Source: Polyangiaceae bacterium
GTDB lineage: Bacteria; Myxococcota_A; Polyangia; Polyangiales; Polyangiaceae
Direction: 5' to 3'
Length of the DNA stretch: 32,107 bases
Assembly: GCA_016929495.1 (NCBI GenBank)
Contig: JAFGIS010000066.1
Location: 1 to 32,107 of the forward strand
Shown piece after piece: positions 17,333-24,988 of the stretch. The translations under genes were made by a program, and so were the position numbers. Positions within the stretch are counted from its first letter, which is position 1, and each line of letters begins with the position of its first letter. A model generated the notes under the pieces. That model ran no database searches. It was not told where the DNA came from and saw only the letters and a program-made list of their open reading frames with translations.

Positions 17333-18643
17333 ATGAACCACCGCAGAATCGTGCAAGTTGCCCTGACAGGCCTGGGTGTTCTGACCTCCTTCGCGTGTAC
17401 CGGCGCCACCGATGATACCGGCCCGGGTGGCACGACTTCCTCCGCCACCGGAGGCGAGACCGCAACGGCTTCAGGCGGTGCCCCGCAGGGCGGGATCACG
17501 GCAACCGGAGGGTCGACCGCGACGGTTACCGGAGGCACCAGCGCGGCCACCGGCGGCATGCCGACCGGCGGTATCAGCCCCACCGAAACCGGAGGTTCGA
17601 CCACCGCGCCGACCGGAGGCGTCGGCCCCGCGCAAACCGGGGGTTCGAGCGCCACGCCGACCGGAGGCGTCGGCCCCGCGGAAACCGGCGGATCGACCGC
17701 CACGCCGACCGGAGGCCGGGGACCGGGACGCGGGGGCACGAGCGCGACAGGGGGAGCAAGCGGCCGCGGCGGGACGAGCGCGGGCGGGCGCAGCGGCGCA
17801 ACTGGCGGCACGTCCAGTTCGGGCGGCGAGAGTGGAGCGTCCGGTGGCGCCGCGACCGGCGGTTCGTCGGGCACGCCGCCCTCAGGAGATCCCGATCCGT
17901 CGGAGGGCTGCGGCTCGGCGGCTCCCTCCGCGTGCCAGCCCTGCACCTTGAACGGGCTCGAGTACTACGTCGACATGCCGGACAGCTACGATCCGAACCA
18001 TCCGTATCCGGTCGTGTTCCAGTACCATCCCCTCGGAGGCACCGCCAGCGGCGCAAGGACCATGTACCGCGTGCGTCCGATCTTCGGCAACGCCATCTAC
18101 GTGAGCCCGGAAGGCAGCGACAACGGCTTCCCCAACCAGGGCGGCGTGGACGAGAAGATGACGCGTGACATCATGGCCGATATCGAGGCCAGGCTCTGCG
18201 TCGATCGAGCGCGTTACTTCGCCACCGGGTTCAGCTACGGCGGCTCCATGTCGTACACCGCGGCGTGCAACATGAGCGACAAGTTCCGTGCAGTCGCCGC
18301 CATGGCCGGCGCGCCGATCAGCGGCGCCACCTGCACCCGCCAGACGCCTGAACGTCCGGTCGCGGTCCTGGGTATCCACGGTGAGGAGGACACCGCCCTG
18401 GCGATCACCATGGCGGAGCCGATCATCGGAACCTGGATCGAAAAGAACGGCTGCACCGAGCAGACGCAACCCTCCGATCTTCTAGATTCCATTTGTGCTA
18501 CGGTGGAGTCGTCGCTGCCGACGGGCGAGTATCAGGGCTGCATGGAAGGCTATCCGGTCATCTGGTGCCCGATGCCTGGCCGTCCCCACGAGATCCCGAG
18601 CTGGAGCCCGAACGCCATCGCCTCTTTCTTCATGCAGTTCTGA
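17333..18643 (+). CDS. Lipoprotein CE1-type esterase (feruloyl/acetylxylan esterase or PHB-depolymerase-like)
   Basis: The predicted lipoprotein has 436 residues, with a signal ending LTSFAC. A Thr/Gly-rich linker extends to about residue 190. The catalytic domain begins CQPCTLNGLEYYVDMPDSYD and has YPVVFQYHPLGGTASG near the oxyanion hole. The nucleophile elbow is GFSYGGSMS (Ser301), the acid lies in GIHGEEDTAL (Asp353) and the His in GRPHEIPSW (His419). This order and the Cys pairs fit family CE1/LpqC-like esterases, which release ferulate or acetate from plant polysaccharides; some relatives cut polyhydroxybutyrate. In this locus a role on pectin or arabinan side-chain esters is likely but inferred. 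AGGA lies upstream of the ATG. Its promoter must lie within the decayed FnIII gene upstream. Confidence 0.9.
   Translation: MNHRRIVQVALTGLGVLTSFACTGATDDTGPGGTTSSATGGETATASGGAPQGGITATGGSTATVTGGTSAATGGMPTGGISPTETGGSTTAPTGGVGPAQTGGSSATPTGGVGPAETGGSTATPTGGRGPGRGGTSATGGASGRGGTSAGGRSGATGGTSSSGGESGASGGAATGGSSGTPPSGDPDPSEGCGSAAPSACQPCTLNGLEYYVDMPDSYDPNHPYPVVFQYHPLGGTASGARTMYRVRPIFGNAIYVSPEGSDNGFPNQGGVDEKMTRDIMADIEARLCVDRARYFATGFSYGGSMSYTAACNMSDKFRAVAAMAGAPISGATCTRQTPERPVAVLGIHGEEDTALAITMAEPIIGTWIEKNGCTEQTQPSDLLDSICATVESSLPTGEYQGCMEGYPVIWCPMPGRPHEIPSWSPNAIASFFMQF
17588..17731 (+). repeat. 48-bp imperfect tandem repeat in the CE1 linker
   Basis: About three copies of a 48-bp unit, built from two 24-bp halves that each start ACCGG(A/C/G)GG, encode a 16-residue unit like TGGSxATPTGGVGPAx. 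Copies differ at several third positions. The repeat lengthens the flexible linker. Confidence 0.75.
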
Positions 18644-18655
18644 GTGAGCCGGGCT

Positions 18656-18686
18656 AGCGCCGGTTCGCCGGCTCTGGGCCGGCGCT
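18656..18686 (+). terminator. Hairpin after the CE1 gene
   Basis: AGCGCCGG (18656-18663) pairs with CCGGCGCT (18679-18686). Alternatively GCCGG-TTCG-CCGGC (18659-18672) forms a compact tetraloop hairpin. It starts 13 bases after the CE1 stop. There is no T-run, so termination strength is uncertain. Confidence 0.45.
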
Positions 18687-18795
18687 CTCGCTGTCCCGGT
18701 CCGCGATCCGGCGCGGGCCGCGTCGCGACCGGGCCATCCTCGACTTCTTCGCCTCGGCGGTCGCTGACTTCTTCAAGCAGTCCTGAGCCAGCGTC

Positions 18796-20016
18796 CTACG
18801 GTCCGCCCGATATGGGCCAACCGTCAGCATCCCACGTGAGCTCCGCGATGCGTAGTGTCACGCGGCCGCGGGCGGTGGCGTCGTACGAGTGATAGACGTT
18901 GTATTGCCGCCCGCGCGTGACCAGGATCGAATTGCCTCCCACGCCGGGCCAGCGGTCGTCCCCGTCGACCAGCAGCGTCCCTCCGCCCTCCATCATGGGA
19001 ACACCGTCGCGGTCGACGTACGGGCCGGTCACGTTGGTTGCACGACCCACGCGCAGGTTGTTCGTGCTGTTCACGCCCCGGCAGCACCAGTCGAAGGACG
19101 CAAACAAGTAGTAGTAGGGCGCCTGGTAGAACAGGAATGCAGCCTGGATCGCATGCGAATCGTCGGGGCGCATGGCCAGCTCGAGCAGTTCATCGTCGGC
19201 TCGAGCTCCTGCCGCGTTTAGACGAATGAGCTTAATGCCGCTGCCGAAGCTGCCGAAGACGAGCCAACGATTGCCTTCCGGATCGATGAAGGCGTTCGGA
19301 TCGATCGCATCCCAATCGACGTCCGTTCCGTCCACGTCCGAGCAGATGACGGGGCCCTGGTCGGCCCAGATTTGCGCCGAGTCGAGTGCTGTTCTGGTGG
19401 CGTGTCCGATGCAGGACCACCCGGATCCGAAGGTCGATGCGGCGTAATACAGATGGTAGCTGCCCTCGAACCACTCGACGTCCGGTGCCCACAGCTCGCT
19501 AGCGTCCGGCACGAGCTCCGCGATCCAGCTGGGTATCTCGGCAAAAACCAATCCCGCGTCCCGCCAGCTGAGCAGGTCGTCCGACGTCTTGAGCGGAATG
19601 CCTGGACCGGTTCCGAAGAGGTAGTAGCGGACGCCGGCCTCGATGATGTCGACATCGTGCGCCTCGGTGTCGCCGGTCAGATCCAAGGTGGTGGGCGGCG
19701 GCTGGTTTTCGGCCCCGGCGGATCCGCCGCTGCTCGGCACTGAGCCGCCTTGGCCGGCTTCTGCGCTCGTGCTGCCGCCGACGGCCGCGGTTCCGCCGCT
19801 GCTCGCCAGTGCCCCGCCTCGGCCGGCTTCTGCGCCGCCAGCAGCGCCGACTCCGGGCGCGCCCGCCGCGCCGCCCTCTGCGTCCGTGCCGATCCCACGC
19901 TTCTGTACGGCGACGACGTCCGGGCGAGCATCACACGCGAGCAGCGCGATGCAGAGCGCCAGTGGGCCGAGGCGGCCAGTACCATGCAGAGGCGAGGGAC
20001 CAGACGTGCACACCAC
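18796..20016 (-). CDS. GH43 arabinanase-like lipoprotein, probable pseudoenzyme
   Basis: The protein has 406 residues; a signal segment leads to Cys28 in ALLAC. A Gly/Ala/Ser linker runs to about residue 108. A five-bladed propeller of the GH43 endo-1,5-alpha-arabinanase type follows, with GTGPGIPLKTSDDLLSW, LWAPDVEWFEG, AIDPNAFIDPEGN, FGSFGSGIKLI, SFDWCCRGVNST, MMEGGGTLL and VYHSYDA. The N-terminal catalytic Asp (HDVD, Asp121) and the AIDP Asp239 are kept. In active arabinanases the general acid lies in an IEAP motif; here it reads IQAA, so Gln291 stands in for Glu. The usual GPGHN motif reads GVGGN, so Gly361 replaces the His near the metal site. Activity is therefore doubtful and a binding or sensing role is possible. 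The GTG start overlaps the stop of the upstream anti-sigma gene (TAGTG), indicating translational coupling. Confidence 0.88.
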   Translation of the reverse strand: MVCTSGPSPLHGTGRLGPLALCIALLACDARPDVVAVQKRGIGTDAEGGAAGAPGVGAAGGAEAGRGGALASSGGTAAVGGSTSAEAGQGGSVPSSGGSAGAENQPPPTTLDLTGDTEAHDVDIIEAGVRYYLFGTGPGIPLKTSDDLLSWRDAGLVFAEIPSWIAELVPDASELWAPDVEWFEGSYHLYYAASTFGSGWSCIGHATRTALDSAQIWADQGPVICSDVDGTDVDWDAIDPNAFIDPEGNRWLVFGSFGSGIKLIRLNAAGARADDELLELAMRPDDSHAIQAAFLFYQAPYYYLFASFDWCCRGVNSTNNLRVGRATNVTGPYVDRDGVPMMEGGGTLLVDGDDRWPGVGGNSILVTRGRQYNVYHSYDATARGRVTLRIAELTWDADGWPISGGP

Positions 20017-21533
20017 TAGCGCCGCTCCGCGCCATGGCGCAACGACTCGGCCTGGGCGCTTCCCGGATAGTCGTGCAAGAACTGGTCGGTGGCCTCGCGT
20101 GCGGCTTGCGTGCGACCCGTTGCGGCGAGCGCGCGAATACGCCCATAGCGCGCCTCCTGCGTCAGCGAACCGCCACCTGCAAGATAGCGCTCGAACGATT
20201 TGAGCGCCGCCTGCGGCTGTCCGAGCTGCGACAGCTGCAGCTCGCCGAGCGAGACCAGCGCCACGCGCGACAGATCGCTCCCCGGATACGCGCTCGCAAG
20301 CTCCTGATAGGCCGCTGCTGCTTCTCGATAGCGACCGGCGCTGCGCAGACTCCGCGCTCGACCGAGCAGCGCCGAGGCTGAGGGACGCGCACTTCCGACA
20401 CCGGGGGCAGACGCAGGACGAGCCACCGGGAGAGGCGTCGTGCGCACCGGCCGTAGCTCCAGAGTTCGGCTCACGCGCTCGGCGCCCTTGACCACGAAGC
20501 GCTCGCGTGCGGTTTCCAAGCCCGGGTACGACGCAACGGTTTCGTGCTCGCCGCGTCCGAGCAGGGTGGATACCGGCGCCTCACCGAGATCGATCCCGTC
20601 CACGGTCACCCGAGCTCCTGATGGCACCGTAGCGAGGTCGACCGGAGCCGCCGCGTCCGCGCTCCAGAGCTTCGCGAGTTCGCCGAGTCGTGCCTCGACC
20701 TGCCAGGCTTCACCCCCCGGCGGCGCCTCGCGAATGGCCTCGCCGAGAACGGCGGCAGCGGGAGCGCGGAGCAGCCGGCGCTCGCCGCTGTTCGTCTCGA
20801 GCTCGATGGTGCCCTGGTGCGCACGTACTGCGAACTCCGTGCGCGTGAGCTGCTCCACGGCAAAGACCGTTCCTTTCGCGCTGACGCGCCCGAGCCCAGT
20901 CTCCACGCTGAAATGCGTGCCGAGCGGCTGCGGCTCGAGGCGACACAGCACCGACCCCGCAGCCAGCGCCAAACGCACGTTCCCGTTCTCCGCGTTTCGC
21001 AGCTCGAGCTCGCTGCCGTTGCTGCCGCAGACCGAGATCCCTTGAGGATAGGCGAGGCAGGCGCGGCCGCGACCGATCCGCACCGAATCGTCGGGTCCCA
21101 ACGAAGCGCCGGCAGCGGCCTGGATACCGTGCACCCGAACTTCGCCGGAAACGAGCACCAGATCCACGGGAACAGCGCGGCCCGTCGCGCTACGTTCCGG
21201 TGCATCCACGCGACGCTCGTCATGCCAGATCTCGCCCGCGGCCACGGCTGCAACCACCGCGGCAGCTACAGCAGCAGCGAAGATGCCCTGCCGCGTTCGC
21301 TTCGCATGCCCCACGGCGGGACGCTGAGCGCGGTCGGTATCGATAGCAGGAAACGGCTCGGAGGCACCGGGGAGGACGTTGCCCAGCTCGGCCCACACCC
21401 TGGCTTCGGCAGCGCAGGCGGCGCACTCGGCAACGTGATCCGTCTCGAAGCGCGATTCGTCCGGTGTGAGCACTTCTCCCACTGCCACGCGGTCAGCAAG
21501 CTCGGCCCAGCGCTCGCACGCACTATCCTTCAT
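20016..21533 (-). CDS. Anti-sigma factor-like protein: zinc finger, TM, FecR, PEGA, TPR
   Basis: The protein has 505 residues and is predicted to span the inner membrane. The cytoplasmic start has the zinc anti-sigma motif H-x3-C-x2-C (His33, Cys37, Cys40). One membrane helix follows (about 82-100). The periplasmic part has a FecR-like region (about 125-260; VSGEVRVHG, LEPQPLGTHFSVETGLGRVSAKGTVF), a PEGA segment (PSGARVTVDGIDLGEAPV, about 295-315) and TPR-like helices (about 385-500; YREAAAAYQELASAYPGSDL). It should hold the adjacent ECF sigma factor and release it on a signal sensed outside. Its ATG overlaps the stop of the sigma gene (ATGA), and its stop overlaps the GTG of the GH43-like gene, so three products are probably made in linked amounts. 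Confidence 0.9.
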   Translation of the reverse strand: MKDSACERWAELADRVAVGEVLTPDESRFETDHVAECAACAAEARVWAELGNVLPGASEPFPAIDTDRAQRPAVGHAKRTRQGIFAAAVAAAVVAAVAAGEIWHDERRVDAPERSATGRAVPVDLVLVSGEVRVHGIQAAAGASLGPDDSVRIGRGRACLAYPQGISVCGSNGSELELRNAENGNVRLALAAGSVLCRLEPQPLGTHFSVETGLGRVSAKGTVFAVEQLTRTEFAVRAHQGTIELETNSGERRLLRAPAAAVLGEAIREAPPGGEAWQVEARLGELAKLWSADAAAPVDLATVPSGARVTVDGIDLGEAPVSTLLGRGEHETVASYPGLETARERFVVKGAERVSRTLELRPVRTTPLPVARPASAPGVGSARPSASALLGRARSLRSAGRYREAAAAYQELASAYPGSDLSRVALVSLGELQLSQLGQPQAALKSFERYLAGGGSLTQEARYGRIRALAATGRTQAAREATDQFLHDYPGSAQAESLRHGAERR

Positions 21534-22138
21534 CGAGAGCTCCTCGTGCTAGCTGGCAGACAAACGAGATCGCGCCGGATGCTCCGACGAACCTGGCGGC
21601 GCGCCTGAAGCAGGCGGTCCTTCACGGTATTCGGTGACGTGGCGGTCAGCTCGGCGATCTCGTCGATGCAGTAGCCCATGACATGCCGGAGTACGAGGAC
21701 GGTACGGCGGGCCTCGGGCAGCTCGGAGAGATACTCGAGGATCGGGCGTGCAATCGCCTCGTCGCGCGCTGGCGGTGCAGAGTCCGTGCCGGAGTGCTCC
21801 GGATCCGCGGACACATCGATACGCGCCGCGCGCACGCGCCGCTTGCGAGCGTGGCGAGCGGCGGTTCTGACCGCGATCCGGTCTGCCCAAGCGTAGAGAC
21901 TTCCGCCACGGTAGGTATGCGCGGAGCCCAGGATCTCGACCAGTGCGCACTGTGTCGTATCCTCGGCGTCCGCTGCATGGCCCATGATGGCCAAGGCGAT
22001 GGTATGGACGCGGCGCCGAACGAGCGCGACCAGGCAGTCCTGCGCGGCAGTGTCGCCCTCGGCGACGCGCAGCAACAGCTCGGGGCTCTGCGGACCTCTG
22101 GGCTCAGTCACCGTGGGCCATGTCGTAGCGATGGGCAC
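21530..22138 (-). CDS. ECF-type RNA polymerase sigma factor
   Basis: The protein has 202 residues. Region 2 (about 22-95) includes LVALVRRRVHTIALAIMGHAADAEDTTQ and GSLYAWADRIAVRTA. Region 4 (about 135-190) includes LSELPEARRTVLVLRHVMGYCIDEIAELTATSPNTVKDRL, a clear helix-turn-helix. Regions 1 and 3 are absent, as in ECF factors. It is paired with the overlapping anti-sigma gene and would be kept inactive by it. The start is a GTG with a weak ribosome binding site; the upstream gene ends 80 bp before and is on the same strand. Its target promoters are unknown; autoregulation of this operon is usual in the family. Confidence 0.93.
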   Translation of the reverse strand: MPIATTWPTVTEPRGPQSPELLLRVAEGDTAAQDCLVALVRRRVHTIALAIMGHAADAEDTTQCALVEILGSAHTYRGGSLYAWADRIAVRTAARHARKRRVRAARIDVSADPEHSGTDSAPPARDEAIARPILEYLSELPEARRTVLVLRHVMGYCIDEIAELTATSPNTVKDRLLQARRQVRRSIRRDLVCLPASTRSSR

Positions 22139-22218
22139 TGCGCATTCACGTCGTCGGGTTCTTGTGGCGGCTATGCACGGTTAGTGGCCAAGACACACCA
22201 GGACGGGCGGGGGTATGT

Positions 22219-23310
22219 TCAGGGTAGACGCACAGCAAGGCCCAATTCGAGCCGGGGCCTGGCCCGAAATGGAGTGATGAGGGTTTCCGAACCGATGACC
22301 TGCTCGACGCGATTCAACACGAAGTCGGCACCGACAAGGGCGTACAGCCCCCACCGCGACGTCGGCTGAACGGTCAGGCGCAAACGAGTCGAAGTCTCCC
22401 AGGTCACGCGCGTGGCAGCCGGCGTCTGCTCGAGCGTTGGCCGCACCCGTTCTGTTCGGCGTCCGAGCACGTCGACGCCTACGGCGCCTTCGGGCCGGAG
22501 GCCAAGCCAGTGCCCGGCCAGAGGCGTCTCGAAGCCGAGGAAGAGCTCGAGTGGGTAACGCCGGAGCACGATCTGCGCCTGGTCGGTCTGAGCCCGACTG
22601 GGCGGGACCCAGGTGAAGGCAGTACCAAAGCGCCAACGCGACCACCTGCCGTTGACCAGCGACACGGTGGCCCCGTGCTGCCAGGTCAGCTCGGGAGCGT
22701 AGTAGGTGCCCGAGTAGCCGAGTGACACTTCGATCAGAGAATTGGCAGCATGGGATCCGGCCGGTCGGCGCGTTGCCGTCGCAGAGACATGCGGAGGTGG
22801 GCTCGGCCTACCAAGCATCGTCGGTACCGAAGCCGTCGCTCGCGCGCGTTCGAGCAGAGCGTTGACGGCCGAGCGGACGACGATGGCGACTTCCTCAACA
22901 CTCCCCGCGCCCCTTTTCACGACCGGTATGCGGCGCTCGCGCAGGCTCCTGCCCGCAGACTCGTAGAAGTGGACCACGGTTGCGCCGGGTGTGTGCTCGA
23001 TCCACACGAACGCGAGCGCGTCGCGGTCAGTGGGGCGAGCGGTGCCGGCCGAGTCCGCGGACTGGACGAGCCGCACGCCGAGCTCGTCCAGTTCGGTTCG
23101 AATCGCGTCCATGAGCATCTCATCGAGCAACGGCTCTCGGGCGTCCGAGGAAATCACCACTGTCGGCTGGCTCGGCTCAACAGCAGCCGCCAGCTCCGGT
23201 GTGGTGAGGACCAACACTGCCGCAGCGAGTCGAGAAATCCGGCGCGCAGCCGTGCGGCCAAGCCCTGCAGCCGATGCCGCTGTTGATCGGGGCGTCGAGC
23301 TCGGATCCAC
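22219..23310 (-). CDS. Exported protein of unknown function, first gene of the ECF sigma operon
   Basis: The protein has 363 residues and is not assigned to a named family. An Arg-rich N-terminus and hydrophobic helix (RISRLAAAVLVLTTPELAAA) form a signal peptide. Residues about 48-160 look like a small alpha/beta domain (TVVISSDAREPLLDEML; ALAFVWIEHTPGATVVHFYE). The second half (about 185-363) has alternating aromatic/hydrophobic strands such as SLIEVSLGYSGTYYAPEL and RPEGAVGVDVLG, suggesting an outer-membrane or beta-rich domain. The GTG start has AGGG seven bases upstream. A palindromic site lies 15 bp upstream of the start. Its place before a sigma/anti-sigma pair suggests a part in the signalling that controls the regulon, but this is inferred. 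Confidence 0.75.
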   Translation of the reverse strand: MDPSSTPRSTAASAAGLGRTAARRISRLAAAVLVLTTPELAAAVEPSQPTVVISSDAREPLLDEMLMDAIRTELDELGVRLVQSADSAGTARPTDRDALAFVWIEHTPGATVVHFYESAGRSLRERRIPVVKRGAGSVEEVAIVVRSAVNALLERARATASVPTMLGRPSPPPHVSATATRRPAGSHAANSLIEVSLGYSGTYYAPELTWQHGATVSLVNGRWSRWRFGTAFTWVPPSRAQTDQAQIVLRRYPLELFLGFETPLAGHWLGLRPEGAVGVDVLGRRTERVRPTLEQTPAATRVTWETSTRLRLTVQPTSRWGLYALVGADFVLNRVEQVIGSETLITPFRARPRLELGLAVRLP

Positions 23311-23324
23311 GATGCAACCCTAGT

Positions 23325-23348
23325 GCCGCGTTTCGATTGAAGCGATGG
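23325..23348. promoter_or_regulatory. Degenerate palindrome, operator copy 1
   Basis: This 24-bp site matches the perfect palindrome at 23434-23457 in 19 of 24 positions. The shared core is CGTTTC(A/G)ATTGAA(A/G)CGATG. It lies 15-38 bp upstream of the start of the ECF operon's first gene, a position fit for repression. Confidence 0.6.
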
Positions 23349-23355
23349 GTATTTC

Positions 23356-23381
23356 GCCGCCCTCGACCAGGCGAGGGCGGC
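23356..23381. other. Perfect 10-bp-stem hairpin between the two palindromes
   Basis: GCCGCCCTCG (23356-23365) and CGAGGGCGGC (23372-23381) pair fully around a 6-nt loop. An A6 run follows on the + strand and TTT precedes, which is the reverse of a normal intrinsic terminator on both strands. It may be a cruciform, a protein site or part of a leader. Confidence 0.55.
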
Positions 23382-23433
23382 AAAAAACCGGCCGCCCCCC
23401 ACCGATCTGAGCCGCGGCACCCCTTGTTCTTGG

Positions 23434-23457
23434 GCATCGTTTCAATTGAAACGATGC
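23434..23457. promoter_or_regulatory. Perfect 24-bp palindrome, operator copy 2
   Basis: The half-site GCATCGTTTCAA is followed directly by its exact reverse complement, with no spacer. Such a long perfect dyad is very unlikely by chance in DNA of this GC content. Its centre is 109 bp from that of copy 1, about ten helical turns, which would allow looping. Confidence 0.7.
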
Positions 23458-23683
23458 ACCAGTGCGGGCGAGCCATCTTCTTCCAGCCCCATTGACGAGT
23501 CACGGCCGCGCAATGACATCGACGACGAGGCCGGGGCAGGCAGACCGGCCTCGAGGTGGACCATCGCCATCGCGCCTGCTGACGGAGGTATCCTCGGGAC
23601 TCCCACGGCCCCGGACCCTGTGAGAGAGCCCCTTGGGCGTCTCCCGCGTGCCACGCCCGACGGGTGTGGTTGACTACCCGACC

Positions 23684-24988
23684 ATGGCTCTTGAACCAAT
23701 CTCGGCGGAGGAGAAACGTCAGGCCCTGGAACGCGTGCTCGGGAGCCGTACTTTCGGCAGATCCGAACAGCTTCGCAGCTTCCTACGCTACATCTGCGAG
23801 GCGGAATTCGAGGGACGCGCGCAGCAGCTGAACGAGTACGCGTTGGGCGTCTCCGTGCTGGGGCGACCGGCCAACTACTCCCCCGCCGAAGACTCGTGCG
23901 TTCGGAGCCGCGCGTACGAGCTGCGCAACAAGCTCAAGAGCTACTACCGCGCCGAGGCTCCGTCCGATCCCATCCAGATCCACATCGACAAGGGGGCCTA
24001 CGTACCGCGGTTCGAGCGCAGGGCGGAACCGGCACCTGCCGAGTCCGTGCCGCCGCCCGCAGATGCGAGCGCCCCCGAGAACGTCTTCCCGCCGTCCGGG
24101 ACCGCTGTTGCGGCGCTCGGATCCGGACCCAGACGCCCGCTCCTGAGCATCGTCGCGCTCGGCATCGCCGTTCTGCTGGCCGTCGTCTCGGCCTACTTCT
24201 GGTGGGACTCGCGCAAGCGGCCAGAGCTCGCATGGCAGCCCGCCTCGCGGGAGATGGAAGCGCTTTGGAGGCCGTTCGTCGTCAGCGATGCCCCGCTCCT
24301 CATCTCGTTCGAAATCCGGCTGTTCTTCTTCTCGCCCGAGACCGGCCTCGTGGTCCGCCACTACCTGACCAATCAGGTGGCGGAAGCCGCCCAGTCGAAG
24401 CCCTTGCAGAATTTCCAGCAACGCATGGGTGAGCGCGAGCTGCGCGAAACGTTCGACTACGCTGACTTCGGGGCTGTGCACGCCGCGTTCTTGCTCGGAC
24501 GGGCGCTCAACCGTGACGTCTCGCTCAAGCACTCGAACTCGCTCGGTTGGGAGGATGTCTGGAACAGCAACATCATCTTCATCGGCAAGCCCAACCTGCA
24601 TCCGACCATTGTCCACGTTCTGCAAGACGCGGCCTTCGTCGACGAGACAAGCTTCGTCCGGAATCTCCATCCCCGGCCGGGTGAACGCGCCGAGTACCCC
24701 AACGCCGAGACGCATGGCTCCGGCGTGAAGTACGCCGTGATCACCGTCCGACCGGGGCCGCAGCTCGGACGCCGGATGATGATTCTCAGCGGGGCCGGCT
24801 CGGAGCTCGAGTGGGCACTGGCCGAGAGCGTCACCAATCCAGCGCGGGTGCGAGAGATTGTGTCGCCCCTGCTGCTGCCGTCGGGCGAATTGCCTGCGGC
24901 GTTTCAGGTGCTCATCCAGGCCACGTTCGAGTCCAACGTGCCCGTCAAGATCCGCTACGTGACCCATCGCGTGTCCAAGGCGCCGTAG
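23684..24988 (+). CDS. Membrane protein with N-terminal winged-helix-like domain
   Basis: The protein has 434 residues. The N-terminal about 105 residues (ISAEEKRQALERVLGSRTFGRSEQLRSFLRYI, LNEYALGVSVLGRP, YSPAEDSCVRSRAYELRNKLKSYY) match a domain I know chiefly from Acidobacteria regulators, where it resembles a winged helix. A Pro/Ala linker and one membrane helix follow (about 150-172; LLSIVALGIAVLLAVVSAYF). The outer domain (about 185-434) has GLVVRHYLTNQ, NSLGWEDVWNSNIIFIGKP, a RNLHPRPGE motif and YAVITVRPGP, again as in acidobacterial proteins of unknown function. The architecture suggests a one-component membrane sensor, as in ToxR-like proteins. ATG 23684 is preferred; an upstream start at 23633 adds residues without a domain. 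It may bind the palindromes in its own upstream region. Confidence 0.78.
   Translation: MALEPISAEEKRQALERVLGSRTFGRSEQLRSFLRYICEAEFEGRAQQLNEYALGVSVLGRPANYSPAEDSCVRSRAYELRNKLKSYYRAEAPSDPIQIHIDKGAYVPRFERRAEPAPAESVPPPADASAPENVFPPSGTAVAALGSGPRRPLLSIVALGIAVLLAVVSAYFWWDSRKRPELAWQPASREMEALWRPFVVSDAPLLISFEIRLFFFSPETGLVVRHYLTNQVAEAAQSKPLQNFQQRMGERELRETFDYADFGAVHAAFLLGRALNRDVSLKHSNSLGWEDVWNSNIIFIGKPNLHPTIVHVLQDAAFVDETSFVRNLHPRPGERAEYPNAETHGSGVKYAVITVRPGPQLGRRMMILSGAGSELEWALAESVTNPARVREIVSPLLLPSGELPAAFQVLIQATFESNVPVKIRYVTHRVSKAP

Larger units (their letters stand above)
23311..23683. other. Divergent regulatory region with two palindromes and a hairpin
   Basis: This 373-bp region lies between the ECF sigma operon (leftward) and the gene for a DNA-binding membrane protein (rightward). 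It has two related palindromic sites and a 10-bp-stem hairpin, listed separately. No coding signal was seen. Confidence 0.6.

Noticed and set aside
18719..18786. Short reading RRDRAILDFFASAVADFFKQS then stop, after the CE1 gene
   Set aside because: It resembles the C-terminal helix of esterases and could be a gene-end remnant, but 20 residues of simple hydrophobic pattern are too little to support a call.
23356..23387. Hairpin plus A6 run as an intrinsic terminator
   Set aside because: A terminator needs the T-run after the stem; here the + strand has A residues after it, and on the minus strand the T-run comes before the stem.
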